DNA of 24,262 nucleotides from Desulfobacteraceae bacterium (GTDB lineage: Bacteria > Desulfobacterota > Desulfobacteria > Desulfobacterales > SURF-15). The stretch is taken from positions 1 to 24,262 of the forward strand of contig QZKK01000054.1 in assembly GCA_003599475.1 (NCBI GenBank), read 5' to 3'. Below the pieces are notes generated by a model. The model was not told the origin of the DNA, ran no database searches, and saw only the letters and a list, made by a program, of their open reading frames with translations. Position 1 is the stretch's first letter; each line of letters begins with the position of its first letter. A program made the translations under genes and the position numbers. Shown here piece after piece: positions 15,301-22,569 of the stretch.

Positions 15301-15492
15301 GGACTGGAGGCGACCCGGATCATTCATTCCGAGTTTCCGCACATCCGCATCATCGGCCTGTCGATGAGTCCCGGCGGGAAAGGCGATGAAATGATCGAAG
15401 CCGGCGCATCAGCGTATGTGTCCAAATCCGGCGATCCCGATGTTCTCATCGCCGCGATTCGGGGCAAGGGCAATCGAAATTCATCGGGATAA
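12337..15492 (+). CDS. Membrane hybrid histidine kinase 3 (dCache, HAMP, PAS, GAF, HisKA_3, HATPase, receiver)
   Basis: A 1051-residue sensor kinase. TM1 is at ~22-43 and TM2 at ~296-316; between them is a ~250-residue periplasmic double-Cache-like ligand domain (ILWVSPAGRIIAASG, DRPFFGEI, AITIIDGSGRAVIRN). Inside the cell follow HAMP (~314-366), PAS (~376-488), GAF (~512-670), a coiled coil, HisKA_3 with ILHDHLQQLL (His728), HATPase with ELLFNVVKHA and GSGFAP and FGLFSIRERL, and a receiver with LLADDHSVV and phospho-acceptor Asp981 in ILMDIDMPDMDG. It ends AIRGKGNRNSSG with no HTH; the last codons and stop are contributed by repeat R1. With kinase 4 it forms a second subfamily (GLEATRIIHSEFPHIRIIG). 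The ribosome site is poor, but the promoter is clear. Typical Cache ligands are small carboxylates or amino acids; none can be named here. Confidence 0.88.
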   Translation: MDQKRNIFSIHNGYRFFSTVRGRLAFLLLAVLAPILIVQVLIYRERFEMHRRTELKASMEMARAAAETFQELIKDLLNQELTIGLALTSSQPLPPEDIHRLFTQTETMYPYLLDILWVSPAGRIIAASGNRPVDTDVSDRPFFGEITSGSEWSISDLSISEESGFPAFTVSRAIRDPREAFSGIVVFTVLAANLDSVFPIERQAGGAITIIDGSGRAVIRNPKVHWNWESRSLLNRIPSLRAALAGSEVTEAIGDATDNEKHIFALAPIRSIGWAAGASRSEDHLFAPIFTLLGRHAMMFSLVVFLSAVVFFRISSSISNPLKRLQSHALALGKGEAKSPLDVKSPRELLDLSQALDFMAKELNLKIEALAESENRYRMMGEILPYGVWLCDSDGRAEYVSPSFLELLDMSQEEQNGFGWTKRLVPEDVEPMMKKWLHCVQTGTSWEHEHRIIDRNGKIHIVLSRGLPVKDKSGRIKKWAGINLDITDRKHAELEREELMKQLKAELDAARHLQQISTQLIQAGDIQTLYEQLLDTAVAILQADFASIQILYPDRGATGELRLLGNRGFDAQAAEFWEWVSADSRSACGIALSTGQRVFTADVRRCDFMAGSEDLAMYIETGILAVQTTPLISRSGTVLGMFSTHWREPHELSERELRMLDVLARQAADLIERSQTLESVKSLNETLEQQVAERTKLAEDRAKQLQAMVSELTLTEQRERRRLAEILHDHLQQLLVAAKMNCEVLSARIGAELKPAAENVIGLIAQSIQTSRSLTAELSPSVLREGRLSAALEWLAGWMQETHGIRVDLKTERGMDPEREDATILLFQSVRELLFNVVKHAAVKSARVEMSEDEKNVLRLSVIDEGSGFAPDTIREKGQSGTGFGLFSIRERLALMGGRLEVESSPGSGSCFSLVVPLQKAAEEDEKKIRVLLADDHSVVRRGLTFFLDSHSGIEVIGEASDGEAAVRMAREMSPEVILMDIDMPDMDGLEATRIIHSEFPHIRIIGLSMSPGGKGDEMIEAGASAYVSKSGDPDVLIAAIRGKGNRNSSG

Positions 15493-15515
15493 CCGTTTTG
15501 CATCGAAGGAGGGAT
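15472..15515. repeat. Dispersed repeat R1, copy B (44 bp exact)
   Basis: Identical to 11237-11280. It begins six codons before the end of kinase 3, includes its TAA (15490-15492) and extends 23 bases downstream. Confidence 0.85.
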
Positions 15516-15526
15516 CAAACACTATC

Positions 15527-15556
15527 GAGAAATGAGCTTCTGAGAAATGAGCTTCT
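15527..15556. repeat. Tandem duplication, 15 bp x 2, before the binding-protein gene
   Basis: GAGAAATGAGCTTCT is repeated directly (15527-15541 and 15542-15556). It is followed at once by two TTGACAT motifs 19 bases apart (15556 and 15575). These could be -35 elements for the next operon, but neither has a convincing -10 at 16-18 bases. Confidence 0.6.
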
Positions 15557-15629
15557 TGACATTTAACATCCGGTTTGACATTTTTTCCCTATCTCAACAG
15601 TCCCATTGAATCATCCTTGGGGTGACAGA

Positions 15630-16625
15630 GTGAAAAAGATTCCATCCGTAATCCTTGCTGTCCTCACAGTACTTTCGTTCGGATTTGGAACTTCGGCCTG
15701 CCGGCGCACCGAATCCGGATCGGTCGAACCGATCACCCTCGGGAAGATGCCGATCGCAGCCCATCTCTTGATCTACATCGCGGAGGAGCAGGGGTTCTTT
15801 TCGAAAAACGGCATTGCGGTCGCCGTCCGGGATTTCGATACGGGGCCGGAGGCGTTGAGGGCGATGTTTGCCGAAAACATCGATATCGCACACGCAGGAG
15901 AGTATGCAGCCGTTGCAAGCATTCTGAAAGATGACGATCTCCGCATCCTTGCAAGCATCGACCGGTACCGGTTTTTTCATCTTGCCGCGCGCAAAGACCG
16001 GGGCGTCCGAAAGGCCTCGGATCTCAGAGGGAAAAAAATCGGGGTCTCCCCCGCAACATCCGGGGAATTTTTCCTGGGAAGATTCCTCCAGCTTCAGGGG
16101 TTAAGCCTTTCGGATATCACTGCCGTCGATATCCGGCCGCCTGAGTTTGTGCAGGCGATTTCAGACGGCAGCGTCGACGCCGTCGTCTACATCCGGCCCT
16201 ATGACAAAGAGATCCGGCAGAAGCTGGGTGCCGATGGGGTCTTCTGGGATCTGCAGGGCACCCAGGACCTCTACAGCGTCATGGTCGCCCGCAGGGAATG
16301 GACCTCCGGGCATCCGGAGACGCTTAAAAGGCTTTTGAAATCCCTTCTCCAGGCCGAAAAACACCTGATCGCCCATCCGGCTCAGGGAAAGGAGACCTTG
16401 CGCCGTGCGCTGGATCTGGATGCTTCGTATGTTGAAGAAACCTGGACGGACCACCTGTTTTCCCTTACCCTGGACCAGTCGCTGGTGGTCGCGATGGAAC
16501 ACGAGGCGCGCTGGATGATCAAAAACCGAAATTTCGGTGAAGTCCGGATGCCGAACCTCTCGGATTATATTTACGGAGACGCCCTCGAAGCGGTGAAGCC
16601 GACTGCGGTAAACATTATCCGATAA
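15630..16625 (+). CDS. Solute-binding lipoprotein, NMT1/THI5-SsuA-like
   Basis: A 331-residue exported protein starting with GTG at 15630 (the upstream TTG at 15606 would add eight residues before the signal). Its basic start and hydrophobic core (KKIPSVILAVLTVLSFGFG) end in TSAC, with Cys24 as probable lipidation site although Thr at -3 is atypical. The mature part is a periplasmic binding fold: ITLGKMPIAAHLLIYIAEEQ, GFFSKNGI, AFENIDIAHAGEYA-like region, and DLRGKKIGVSPATSGEFFL, as in the nitrate/sulfonate/thiamine-precursor group. No permease or ATPase gene is nearby. The stop is only 10 bases before kinase 4, so the two are probably one transcript. It may act as ligand-presenting co-sensor rather than in transport; that is inferred. 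Confidence 0.82.
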   Translation: MKKIPSVILAVLTVLSFGFGTSACRRTESGSVEPITLGKMPIAAHLLIYIAEEQGFFSKNGIAVAVRDFDTGPEALRAMFAENIDIAHAGEYAAVASILKDDDLRILASIDRYRFFHLAARKDRGVRKASDLRGKKIGVSPATSGEFFLGRFLQLQGLSLSDITAVDIRPPEFVQAISDGSVDAVVYIRPYDKEIRQKLGADGVFWDLQGTQDLYSVMVARREWTSGHPETLKRLLKSLLQAEKHLIAHPAQGKETLRRALDLDASYVEETWTDHLFSLTLDQSLVVAMEHEARWMIKNRNFGEVRMPNLSDYIYGDALEAVKPTAVNIIR

Positions 16626-16635
16626 AAAGATCCAT

Positions 16636-19005
16636 ATGAAAATCAAAACCCGGCTCATGATGACAACGGTATTTTTCGGTGCCGTGCTCTCCGTCGTTGC
16701 GACTTCGGTATTGATCACCAACCGGAAGGTGGAAAAACTGACCCATCAGGAAGAGGTCGCCCGCAGAATCGAGCGCTGCGCCGCCGACCTAGGCTATCTT
16801 TCAAACGAATATCTTCACTATCGGGAAAGCCAGCTGAAGACCCGTTGGGAGTCGAGGTTTTCGTCGCTGGCCGATGACCTGATCAATTATGCGCCCGATG
16901 ATCTGGAACAGCGGGCGGTGGTTGAAAATATCGAAAGCTGCCGGCAGCGGTTGAAAGCGGATTTTGCGGAGTTGGCATCGGCCCTCGAGGGCACGCTTGA
17001 AATTCAGAACACCGAGGCTGAAACGGCGGTTGTTCAGGCGTTGTCGAGCCGGATGGCCGTCCACAACCAGCAGCTTTTCTCCGACGCGCTGCGGCAGTCC
17101 CGGATGCTGCGCGACCGGATCGACCGGCTGAGGCAAACCAGGGACATTCTGATTTTTTCATTGATTCTGGTCTTCAGTGCGTTTCTTCTGAGCAATTTTA
17201 TCCTGACCTACCGGCGGATCTTGAAATCATTGTCGGTGCTGCAGGCGGGCACAAAAATCATCGGTTCCGGGAACCTGGACTACCTCCTCGACGAAAGGAA
17301 AAAGGATGAAATCGGGGATCTTTCCCGGGCCTTCAATCGGATGACCTCCAGCCTGAGCCAGGTGACCGCATCCAAGTCCGAGCTCGAAGCAGAAATCCAA
17401 GAGCGAAAGAAGGCTCAAAGTGCTTTAAAAGAAAGCGAGCAGCGCTGGGCGACGACACTGGCAAGCATCGGCGATGCGGTGATTGCCACGAATGTGTCCG
17501 GCAGGATCACCTTCATGAATGCGGTCGCCGAAGAGTTGACCGGCTGGGGATTCACAGAGGCTTTCCAACAGCCGATTACGGAAGTATTCGACATCGTCAA
17601 TGAATATACCCGGCAAAAAGTGGACAGCCCGGTGACCCGGGCAATCCGGGAAGGGATCATCGTCGGGCTTGCCAATCATACGATTCTGGTCAGAAAAGAT
17701 GGAAACGAGGTTCCCATCGACGACAGCGGCGCGCCGATCCGGGACGAGGCCGGGAAAACGACGGGAGCGGTGCTCGTCTTTCGCGATATCACCGCAAGAA
17801 GAAATGCGGAAGAAGCGCTGCGGAAGTTAAACGAAACCCTGGAGCAGCAGGTGGCCGAGCGCACAGAGCTTGCCGAGAGCCGCTCGAGGCAGCTTCGGGC
17901 GCTGGTATCGGAGCTGACCCTTTCGGAGCAGCGGGAACGCCGTCGAATCGCAGAGATTTTGCATGATCACCTGCAGCAGCTCATGGTCGGGGCAAAGATG
18001 GGGCAGGAACTACTGATGAACCGGATTCATGCGGATCTGAAACCGGCGGCCCAAAATGTGTTCGATCTGATCAACCAATCGATTCAGGTGTCTCGTACGT
18101 TGACCACCGAGCTGTCGCCGACGGTCCTTCGATCCGGCGATCTTTCCGCCTCTCTGGAATGGCTGGCTCAATGGATGCTGGAAAAGCACGGACTCGACGT
18201 GAAGGTGCAAACTAAAGCCCGCATCGTTTTGGAACGGAAAGAGATTACCGTTTTGCTGTTCCAATCGGTTCGTGAATTATTGTTCAATGTCGTCAAACAT
18301 TCCGGCGTCAAAGCGGCATGCATCGAAATGGACCAGGATAAGGAAAACCGCCTTCGCATTTCCGTAATCGACCGGGGTTGCGGGTTCGATCCGGAAACCA
18401 TCTGGGAAAAGGCCAGGACCGGCACCGGCTTCGGGCTCCTCAGCATTCGCGAGCGGCTGACATTGTCGGGTGGAAGCCTGGAGATCAAAAGCTCCCCCGA
18501 AAGCGGTGCCTGTTTCTCGCTGGCCATACCGCTTCCAATCCCAATGGGAAAAGATGAAAAAGCCGTTAAAGACAACAACGCCGAAATCCAGGGAAAAAAG
18601 ATTCGAGTCCTTCTTGCAGACGACCACGCGACTATCCGCCGGGGGCTATCCACCATGCTCGGCCTGTTTTCCGATATCGAGGTCGTCGGCGAGGCTTCAG
18701 ACGGAGAGGCCGCTGTCCGCATGTCGGTTGAGCTAAAGCCGGACGTTGTCCTCATGGATATCGACATGCCCACATTGAACGGCTTGGAGGCGACCCGGAT
18801 CATCCATTCCGAGTTTCCCCACATTCGCATCATCGGACTATCCATGCTGAATACAGATCGCGACGCTGCTGCGATGGCCGAAGCCGGAGCCTCTGCCTAT
18901 TGTTCGAAAGGCGGCGATCCCGATGTCCTTATAGCCGCGATTCGGGGCAAAACCGGAGGATCTTGCGAAGATCGGTTTGGATTACCACAAGAGGCCCAGA
19001 GGTAG
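16636..19005 (+). CDS. Membrane hybrid histidine kinase 4 (periplasmic helical domain, HAMP, PAS, HisKA_3, HATPase, receiver)
   Basis: A 789-residue sensor kinase. TM1 is at ~8-28 and TM2 at ~172-192, with a ~140-residue mostly helical periplasmic domain (four-helix-bundle style, many Arg/Glu heptads). Inside are HAMP (~195-255), PAS (~268-392, IGDAVIATNVSGRITFMNAV), a coiled coil, HisKA_3 with ILHDHLQQLM (His443), HATPase with ELLFNVVKHSG and RGCGFDP, and a receiver with LLADDHATI and phospho-acceptor Asp708 in VLMDIDMP. It ends AIRGKTGGSCEDR... without an HTH. It is the shortest and simplest of the four and the only one with a dedicated upstream gene, the binding lipoprotein 10 bases away. 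The Shine-Dalgarno is weak, suggesting coupling to the upstream gene. Confidence 0.88.
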   Translation: MKIKTRLMMTTVFFGAVLSVVATSVLITNRKVEKLTHQEEVARRIERCAADLGYLSNEYLHYRESQLKTRWESRFSSLADDLINYAPDDLEQRAVVENIESCRQRLKADFAELASALEGTLEIQNTEAETAVVQALSSRMAVHNQQLFSDALRQSRMLRDRIDRLRQTRDILIFSLILVFSAFLLSNFILTYRRILKSLSVLQAGTKIIGSGNLDYLLDERKKDEIGDLSRAFNRMTSSLSQVTASKSELEAEIQERKKAQSALKESEQRWATTLASIGDAVIATNVSGRITFMNAVAEELTGWGFTEAFQQPITEVFDIVNEYTRQKVDSPVTRAIREGIIVGLANHTILVRKDGNEVPIDDSGAPIRDEAGKTTGAVLVFRDITARRNAEEALRKLNETLEQQVAERTELAESRSRQLRALVSELTLSEQRERRRIAEILHDHLQQLMVGAKMGQELLMNRIHADLKPAAQNVFDLINQSIQVSRTLTTELSPTVLRSGDLSASLEWLAQWMLEKHGLDVKVQTKARIVLERKEITVLLFQSVRELLFNVVKHSGVKAACIEMDQDKENRLRISVIDRGCGFDPETIWEKARTGTGFGLLSIRERLTLSGGSLEIKSSPESGACFSLAIPLPIPMGKDEKAVKDNNAEIQGKKIRVLLADDHATIRRGLSTMLGLFSDIEVVGEASDGEAAVRMSVELKPDVVLMDIDMPTLNGLEATRIIHSEFPHIRIIGLSMLNTDRDAAAMAEAGASAYCSKGGDPDVLIAAIRGKTGGSCEDRFGLPQEAQR

Positions 19006-19327
19006 CATTTCTGCATCCGGAAACGCCGATCTCAAAGTCCACTAGACTCTATTTTAAAGGATCCGCTGTGTGAGGTGCGAACGGCCATCTGCAAATGCGT
19101 GACCGGCGACTTGAATCATCTCATAAGCCCAGCCGCTGGCCGCGGTCAGTTTGATCGAATCAGAAACTGCCGAAGAAGAATGATCTTTGCGGCTTTGCGT
19201 GAGGTGAAGTTTCGTAAGCTCTTCGTTTGATTTTCTTCATTCGAATACTTTGTCTTATTGTTTGGATTTTGGTGCTTGGAGTTTGGAATTTTTGAGTATA
19301 CTGAACTTATATTCTTCCGGACTCCGG

Positions 19328-19450
19328 AGCGAATACGAAGAGGGACTTGCCAATTTTCATTTAAAAAGAACGAGTGAGGCTAAGGCTCTTCTCGAGAAAT
19401 GCATAAGTCGATGTCCTCAAGATCTTCCAGCAAAAATTTACTATGACCGA
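19328..19450 (+). pseudogene. Scrap resembling the C-terminal TPR of an adenylate/guanylate cyclase
   Basis: The frame reads SEYEEGLANFHLKR, then EAKALLEKCISRCPQDLPAK and IYYDR. This fits a single tetratricopeptide-like hairpin as found at the end of CHASE2/cyclase proteins (pattern YEEGL..F..R...EA..LFEKC....P.D.P...Y..RC). No cyclase catalytic domain is present; upstream is low-complexity sequence. The match is from memory of the family pattern. Confidence 0.4.
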
Positions 19451-19470
19451 CCGAATAAAAGGAGGGCAAT

Positions 19471-19512
19471 ATGGTCAAGGGAAAAGATTTGGTTTCTATT
19501 TTAAAAAAATAG
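19471..19512 (+). other. 13-codon frame with strong Shine-Dalgarno
   Basis: AAAGGAGGG ends three bases before ATG 19471, and the frame MVKGKDLVSILKK stops at TAG 19510-19512 next to a run of seven As (19503-19509). Likely the beginning of a gene lost by frameshift or deletion; a leader peptide is an alternative. Confidence 0.3.
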
Positions 19513-19634
19513 AACTTGCAAAAGCGTGATTTCTGCGATGGTTCTGGGAACGACCTGAGGCAGGGATTAAGGGGGTGTACTGAACTTTAAAGACTTGCCC
19601 TGCATTTCAGGTACGGTTTAATGGAAGAGGTTGC

Positions 19635-20921
19635 ATGCTTTACTTCGAAATGCTCGCCATCATCCTTCTGATCTTGCTGAATGGATTTCTCGCCATGTCC
19701 GAGCTTGCCGTCGTCTCATCTCGAAAAAGCCGCCTCGAACATCTGGCGAATCGGGGCAGCCATGGTGCACGTGCCGCTCTCCGTCTCATAGACGATCCGA
19801 GCCGATTCCTTTCGACGGTCCAGATCGGCATCACGCTTGTCGGCATCATCGCCGGTGCATTCAGTGGGGTTACCCTGGGACAGCGGCTCGGCGGCTGGCT
19901 CAATACATTCCCGGCGATTTCACCGCACGGAAACGCCATCGGCATCGGTATCACGGTCCTGGGTATAACATATCTGTCGTTGATCCTCGGGGAACTCGTC
20001 CCGAAGCGAGTCGCGCTTGCCCAACCGGAACGGATCGCTTCTTTGGCAGCCAGGCCGATGCGGGGACTTTCCCTGATTGCCGCCCCGGTGGTATGGGTGC
20101 TTCATGTCTCATCCGATAGGGTTCTGCACGCATTGGGTGCATCGGGTGCCAGGGAAACAAGCGTCACCGAGGACGAGGTCAAGTCGCTGATCGCCGAAGG
20201 AACACAGGCGGGTGTATTTGTTCCGCAGGAAAAAGAGATGATTGAAGGCGTGCTCCGCCTGGCGGATCGGCCTGTCAGGGTCATCATGACGCCGCGCTCC
20301 CGGATTGTCTGGATCGATGCCAAGTCCGACCGAAGCACCATTCTCGATTTGATCCATTCGCATCGTTTTTCGCGTCTGCTTGTCTGTAACGGAACGGTGG
20401 ATCACCCCGTCGGCTTCGTCCATACCAAAGACCTTCTTCCCGAGGCACTCCGCTGCGCCGATATTGCCTTGGCCAATCTGATCACGCCGTTGCTTTACGT
20501 TCCGGAGGGCACGCCGGTCCTCAGACTTCTAAATCGATTCAAAAAAGAAAAAGTCCACATCGCCGTCGTGGTCAACGAATACGGCACAACGGAAGGGCTT
20601 GTGACGCTCACCGATGTGATTGAAGCAATCGCCGGGGAGCTGCCGGAAAGGGGCGAAGAAGAACCCCGGATCGTGCAAAGAGATGACAGGTCATGGCTGG
20701 TCGACGGGACGGTCCCAACCGACGAAGTGGAAGCAATAACGGGCATCCGCATGGGAGATGACGTAGAGATGGTGGCCGGGTTCGTACTGGACAATCTGAG
20801 ACGAATACCCGAGGTCGGTGCGAGTTTCACACACGGGGACTTACGATTTGAGGTGGTCGATATGGACGGCAACCGGATCGACAAGGTGCTCATTGAAATC
20901 CACCGCAGTCAGGTTGAATAA
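19635..20921 (+). CDS. CorC/HlyC-family membrane protein (DUF21, CBS pair, CorC_HlyC)
   Basis: A 428-residue hemolysin-C/CorB-type protein, a CNNM relative linked to Mg2+/cation efflux in studied members. Residues 1-~190 are the DUF21 transmembrane domain (MLAIILLILLNGFLAMSELA, then STVQIGITLVGIIAGAFSG and a TM helix with LSLILGELVPKR). A CBS pair follows (~205-330, with RVIMTPRSRIVWID and GLVTLTDVIEAIAGELP), then a CorC_HlyC domain (~345-425, WLVDGTVPTDEVEAITGI, VEMVAGFVLDNL, RFEVVDMDGNRIDKVLI). It is full length. The start at 19635 has GGAAGAGG upstream. The AI-2E-family gene follows 40 bases later and is probably co-transcribed. No link to the kinases is evident. Confidence 0.92.
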   Translation: MLYFEMLAIILLILLNGFLAMSELAVVSSRKSRLEHLANRGSHGARAALRLIDDPSRFLSTVQIGITLVGIIAGAFSGVTLGQRLGGWLNTFPAISPHGNAIGIGITVLGITYLSLILGELVPKRVALAQPERIASLAARPMRGLSLIAAPVVWVLHVSSDRVLHALGASGARETSVTEDEVKSLIAEGTQAGVFVPQEKEMIEGVLRLADRPVRVIMTPRSRIVWIDAKSDRSTILDLIHSHRFSRLLVCNGTVDHPVGFVHTKDLLPEALRCADIALANLITPLLYVPEGTPVLRLLNRFKKEKVHIAVVVNEYGTTEGLVTLTDVIEAIAGELPERGEEEPRIVQRDDRSWLVDGTVPTDEVEAITGIRMGDDVEMVAGFVLDNLRRIPEVGASFTHGDLRFEVVDMDGNRIDKVLIEIHRSQVE

Positions 20922-20961
20922 CGCCAAGCAAACTATGTTTTATTAAAGGAAGCATTTTCGA

Positions 20962-22026
20962 ATGCAGAACAATGGGGCAGGATACCGGCTTCGCCGCCAC
21001 TTTTCCGATCCGCAGGTCTTCAATCTCCTGGTTGTCTTGATTGCGGGTGTATTGATTTTTTCCTTTTTGGGACAAATTTTAGCACCTGTTTTCGCAAGCC
21101 TGGTGATATCCTATTTGTTGTCCGGACTGATAAGCTTCCTGGAAAGCCTCCGGGTAAGGCGCTGGATTGCCGTGACGATTGTCTTTATCGGTTTTTTAGC
21201 CCTTTTTTCTCTCCTTCTTCTCGGGCTCTTCCCCCTCGTATGGGTGCAGGTGGCCCAGTTTCTTCAGCGATTGCCGGACATTATCGTTTGGAGTCAAAAT
21301 GCGCTCATGAAACTGCCCCAGCATTTTCCGGAATTAATATCCGAGAAACAACTGGCTGAACTCATGGGTGGGCTGGGTTATGAAATTACGTCGATAGGCC
21401 AGCGGATTTTATCCTACTCTGTAGCCTCAGTGAGGAGCACTCTCTGGTTTTTCGCTTACGTGTTCCTTATTCCAATTATGGTTTATTCCTTTTTGATCGA
21501 TGAGCAGGAGATAATGACTTGGGTTTCAGGGTTCCTTCCAAAGGAGCGTACCATTCTGAACGAGGTGTGGAGAGAGTTGGACCAACAGATGGGGCGCTTC
21601 ATACGTGGAAAATTCCTGGAGATCGTAATCCTCTGGGCTGTAACTTACGCAATTCTTGCTGTGCTCGGGCTGGAGTTTTTGATGCTGACAGCCTTTCTTA
21701 CGGGGCTTTCAGTGCTTGTCCCTTATGTGGGAGCGACGGTAATGACTCTGCTGGTGGCTTCGATTGCCTATTTCCAGTGGGGTTGGGGAACAAACTTTGT
21801 CGTCACATTAACCACTTATGTGATTATCCACCTGCTTCATGGATACGTTTTAGTTCCCCTCATGTTTTCCGAAGTGGTGAATCTTCATCCCGTTGCAATC
21901 ATCGTATCCATGTTGATTGCAGGTGACCTCTGGGGATTTTGGGGGCTCTTTTTTTCCATTCCTCTGACCACACTTGCAAACGCCATCGTAAAAAGTTGGA
22001 GCAGATATTACCGGCAACAGTGTTGA
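20962..22026 (+). CDS. AI-2E-family (PerM-like) permease
   Basis: A 354-residue inner-membrane protein with about eight hydrophobic segments in the AI-2E transporter family layout: paired N-terminal helices (FNLLVVLIAGVLIFSFLGQI), a long amphipathic middle region (~100-160), and the conserved C-terminal block (GLSVLVPYVGATVMTLL, then HGYVLVPLMFSEVVNLHPVA and GLFFSIPLTTLANAI). Substrates of the family vary (autoinducer-2 export, Na+/H+ exchange) and cannot be assigned here. It has TAAAGGAAG about ten bases before the ATG and probably shares a transcript with the CorC-like gene. Its codons are less GC-rich than those of the chemotaxis genes beyond 22.1 kb. Confidence 0.9.
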   Translation: MQNNGAGYRLRRHFSDPQVFNLLVVLIAGVLIFSFLGQILAPVFASLVISYLLSGLISFLESLRVRRWIAVTIVFIGFLALFSLLLLGLFPLVWVQVAQFLQRLPDIIVWSQNALMKLPQHFPELISEKQLAELMGGLGYEITSIGQRILSYSVASVRSTLWFFAYVFLIPIMVYSFLIDEQEIMTWVSGFLPKERTILNEVWRELDQQMGRFIRGKFLEIVILWAVTYAILAVLGLEFLMLTAFLTGLSVLVPYVGATVMTLLVASIAYFQWGWGTNFVVTLTTYVIIHLLHGYVLVPLMFSEVVNLHPVAIIVSMLIAGDLWGFWGLFFSIPLTTLANAIVKSWSRYYRQQC

Positions 22027-22092
22027 CACGATCTCTTGAATAAGAATCAAATCTTTTGTTAATGAGCCAGTTTCAAAATAATTGGCGTAGTG

Positions 22093-22569
22093 TTAATTTT
22101 CCGTTATAGGAATCATCGGTTTTTTTAAGGTTTGCGAAGGGGCGACCCTCTCGAACGCGCTGGCGGAAATGCCGGCCGACTTTTCCGAACTGTATGTGGC
22201 GACGATCCGTGCAAGCAAGGGGGCGGCGTCGACCTCGCTGCGCCCCTCGGACTCGTCATCGATCAGAACGCGCACCATGTCGACAGCCTCGAGCATCAGA
22301 TCGATCAGTGCCGAATCCGCAGTGCGCTCCCGCTGGCGGACGCGAGCCATCAGGCTCTCCATTTTGTGCGTGAGATCCGCGGTGCGGTCGTAGCCCATCG
22401 CGGCCGCCATGCCCTTGAGGCTGTGAGCCCCTCTGAACACGACCTCGACCGGCTCCAGATCGCCAGGATCCGATTCGAGCGCAAGTAGACCGTCGGTGAT
22501 GCCTTGGACGAATTCCGCGCTCTCGGACATGAAGATGTCCTTGTAGGCGTCCATCTCGCCCATCCTCAC
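22093..22569 (-). CDS. cheA: CheA N-terminal fragment (Hpt domain only)
   Basis: The 158-residue product begins at the GTG 22569, which shares GTGA with the cheB stop; ATG 22563 is an alternative. Residues ~7-120 are a CheA P1/Hpt domain: AYKDIFMSESAEFVQGITDG, and the phosphorylated His49 in FRGAHSLKGMAAAMGY, followed by the third and fourth helices. A complete CheA would need ~500 more residues (P2-P5). Here homology ends in the linker after ATYSSE, and the frame runs ~40 residues through unrelated sequence to a stop at 22093. The loss coincides with the change in base composition, so a join between two DNAs is likely. As it stands it could accept phosphate but not make it. Confidence 0.75.
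   Translation of the reverse strand: MRMGEMDAYKDIFMSESAEFVQGITDGLLALESDPGDLEPVEVVFRGAHSLKGMAAAMGYDRTADLTHKMESLMARVRQRERTADSALIDLMLEAVDMVRVLIDDESEGRSEVDAAPLLARIVATYSSEKSAGISASAFERVAPSQTLKKPMIPITEN

Larger units (their letters stand above)
19006..19634. other. Decayed spacer between kinase 4 and the CorC-like gene
   Basis: No intact gene. It holds a T/G-rich low-complexity stretch (about 19255-19300, repeated TTTGG units), a cyclase-like TPR scrap (19328-19450) and a 13-codon reading frame with a strong ribosome site (19471-19512). 19513-19634 shows nothing recognisable beyond a plausible leader for the next gene. Confidence 0.5.

Noticed and set aside
22027..22130. Intrinsic terminator between the AI-2E gene and cheA
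   Set aside because: A T-run at 22119-22125 has only a 3-bp possible stem before it, so I do not call it.
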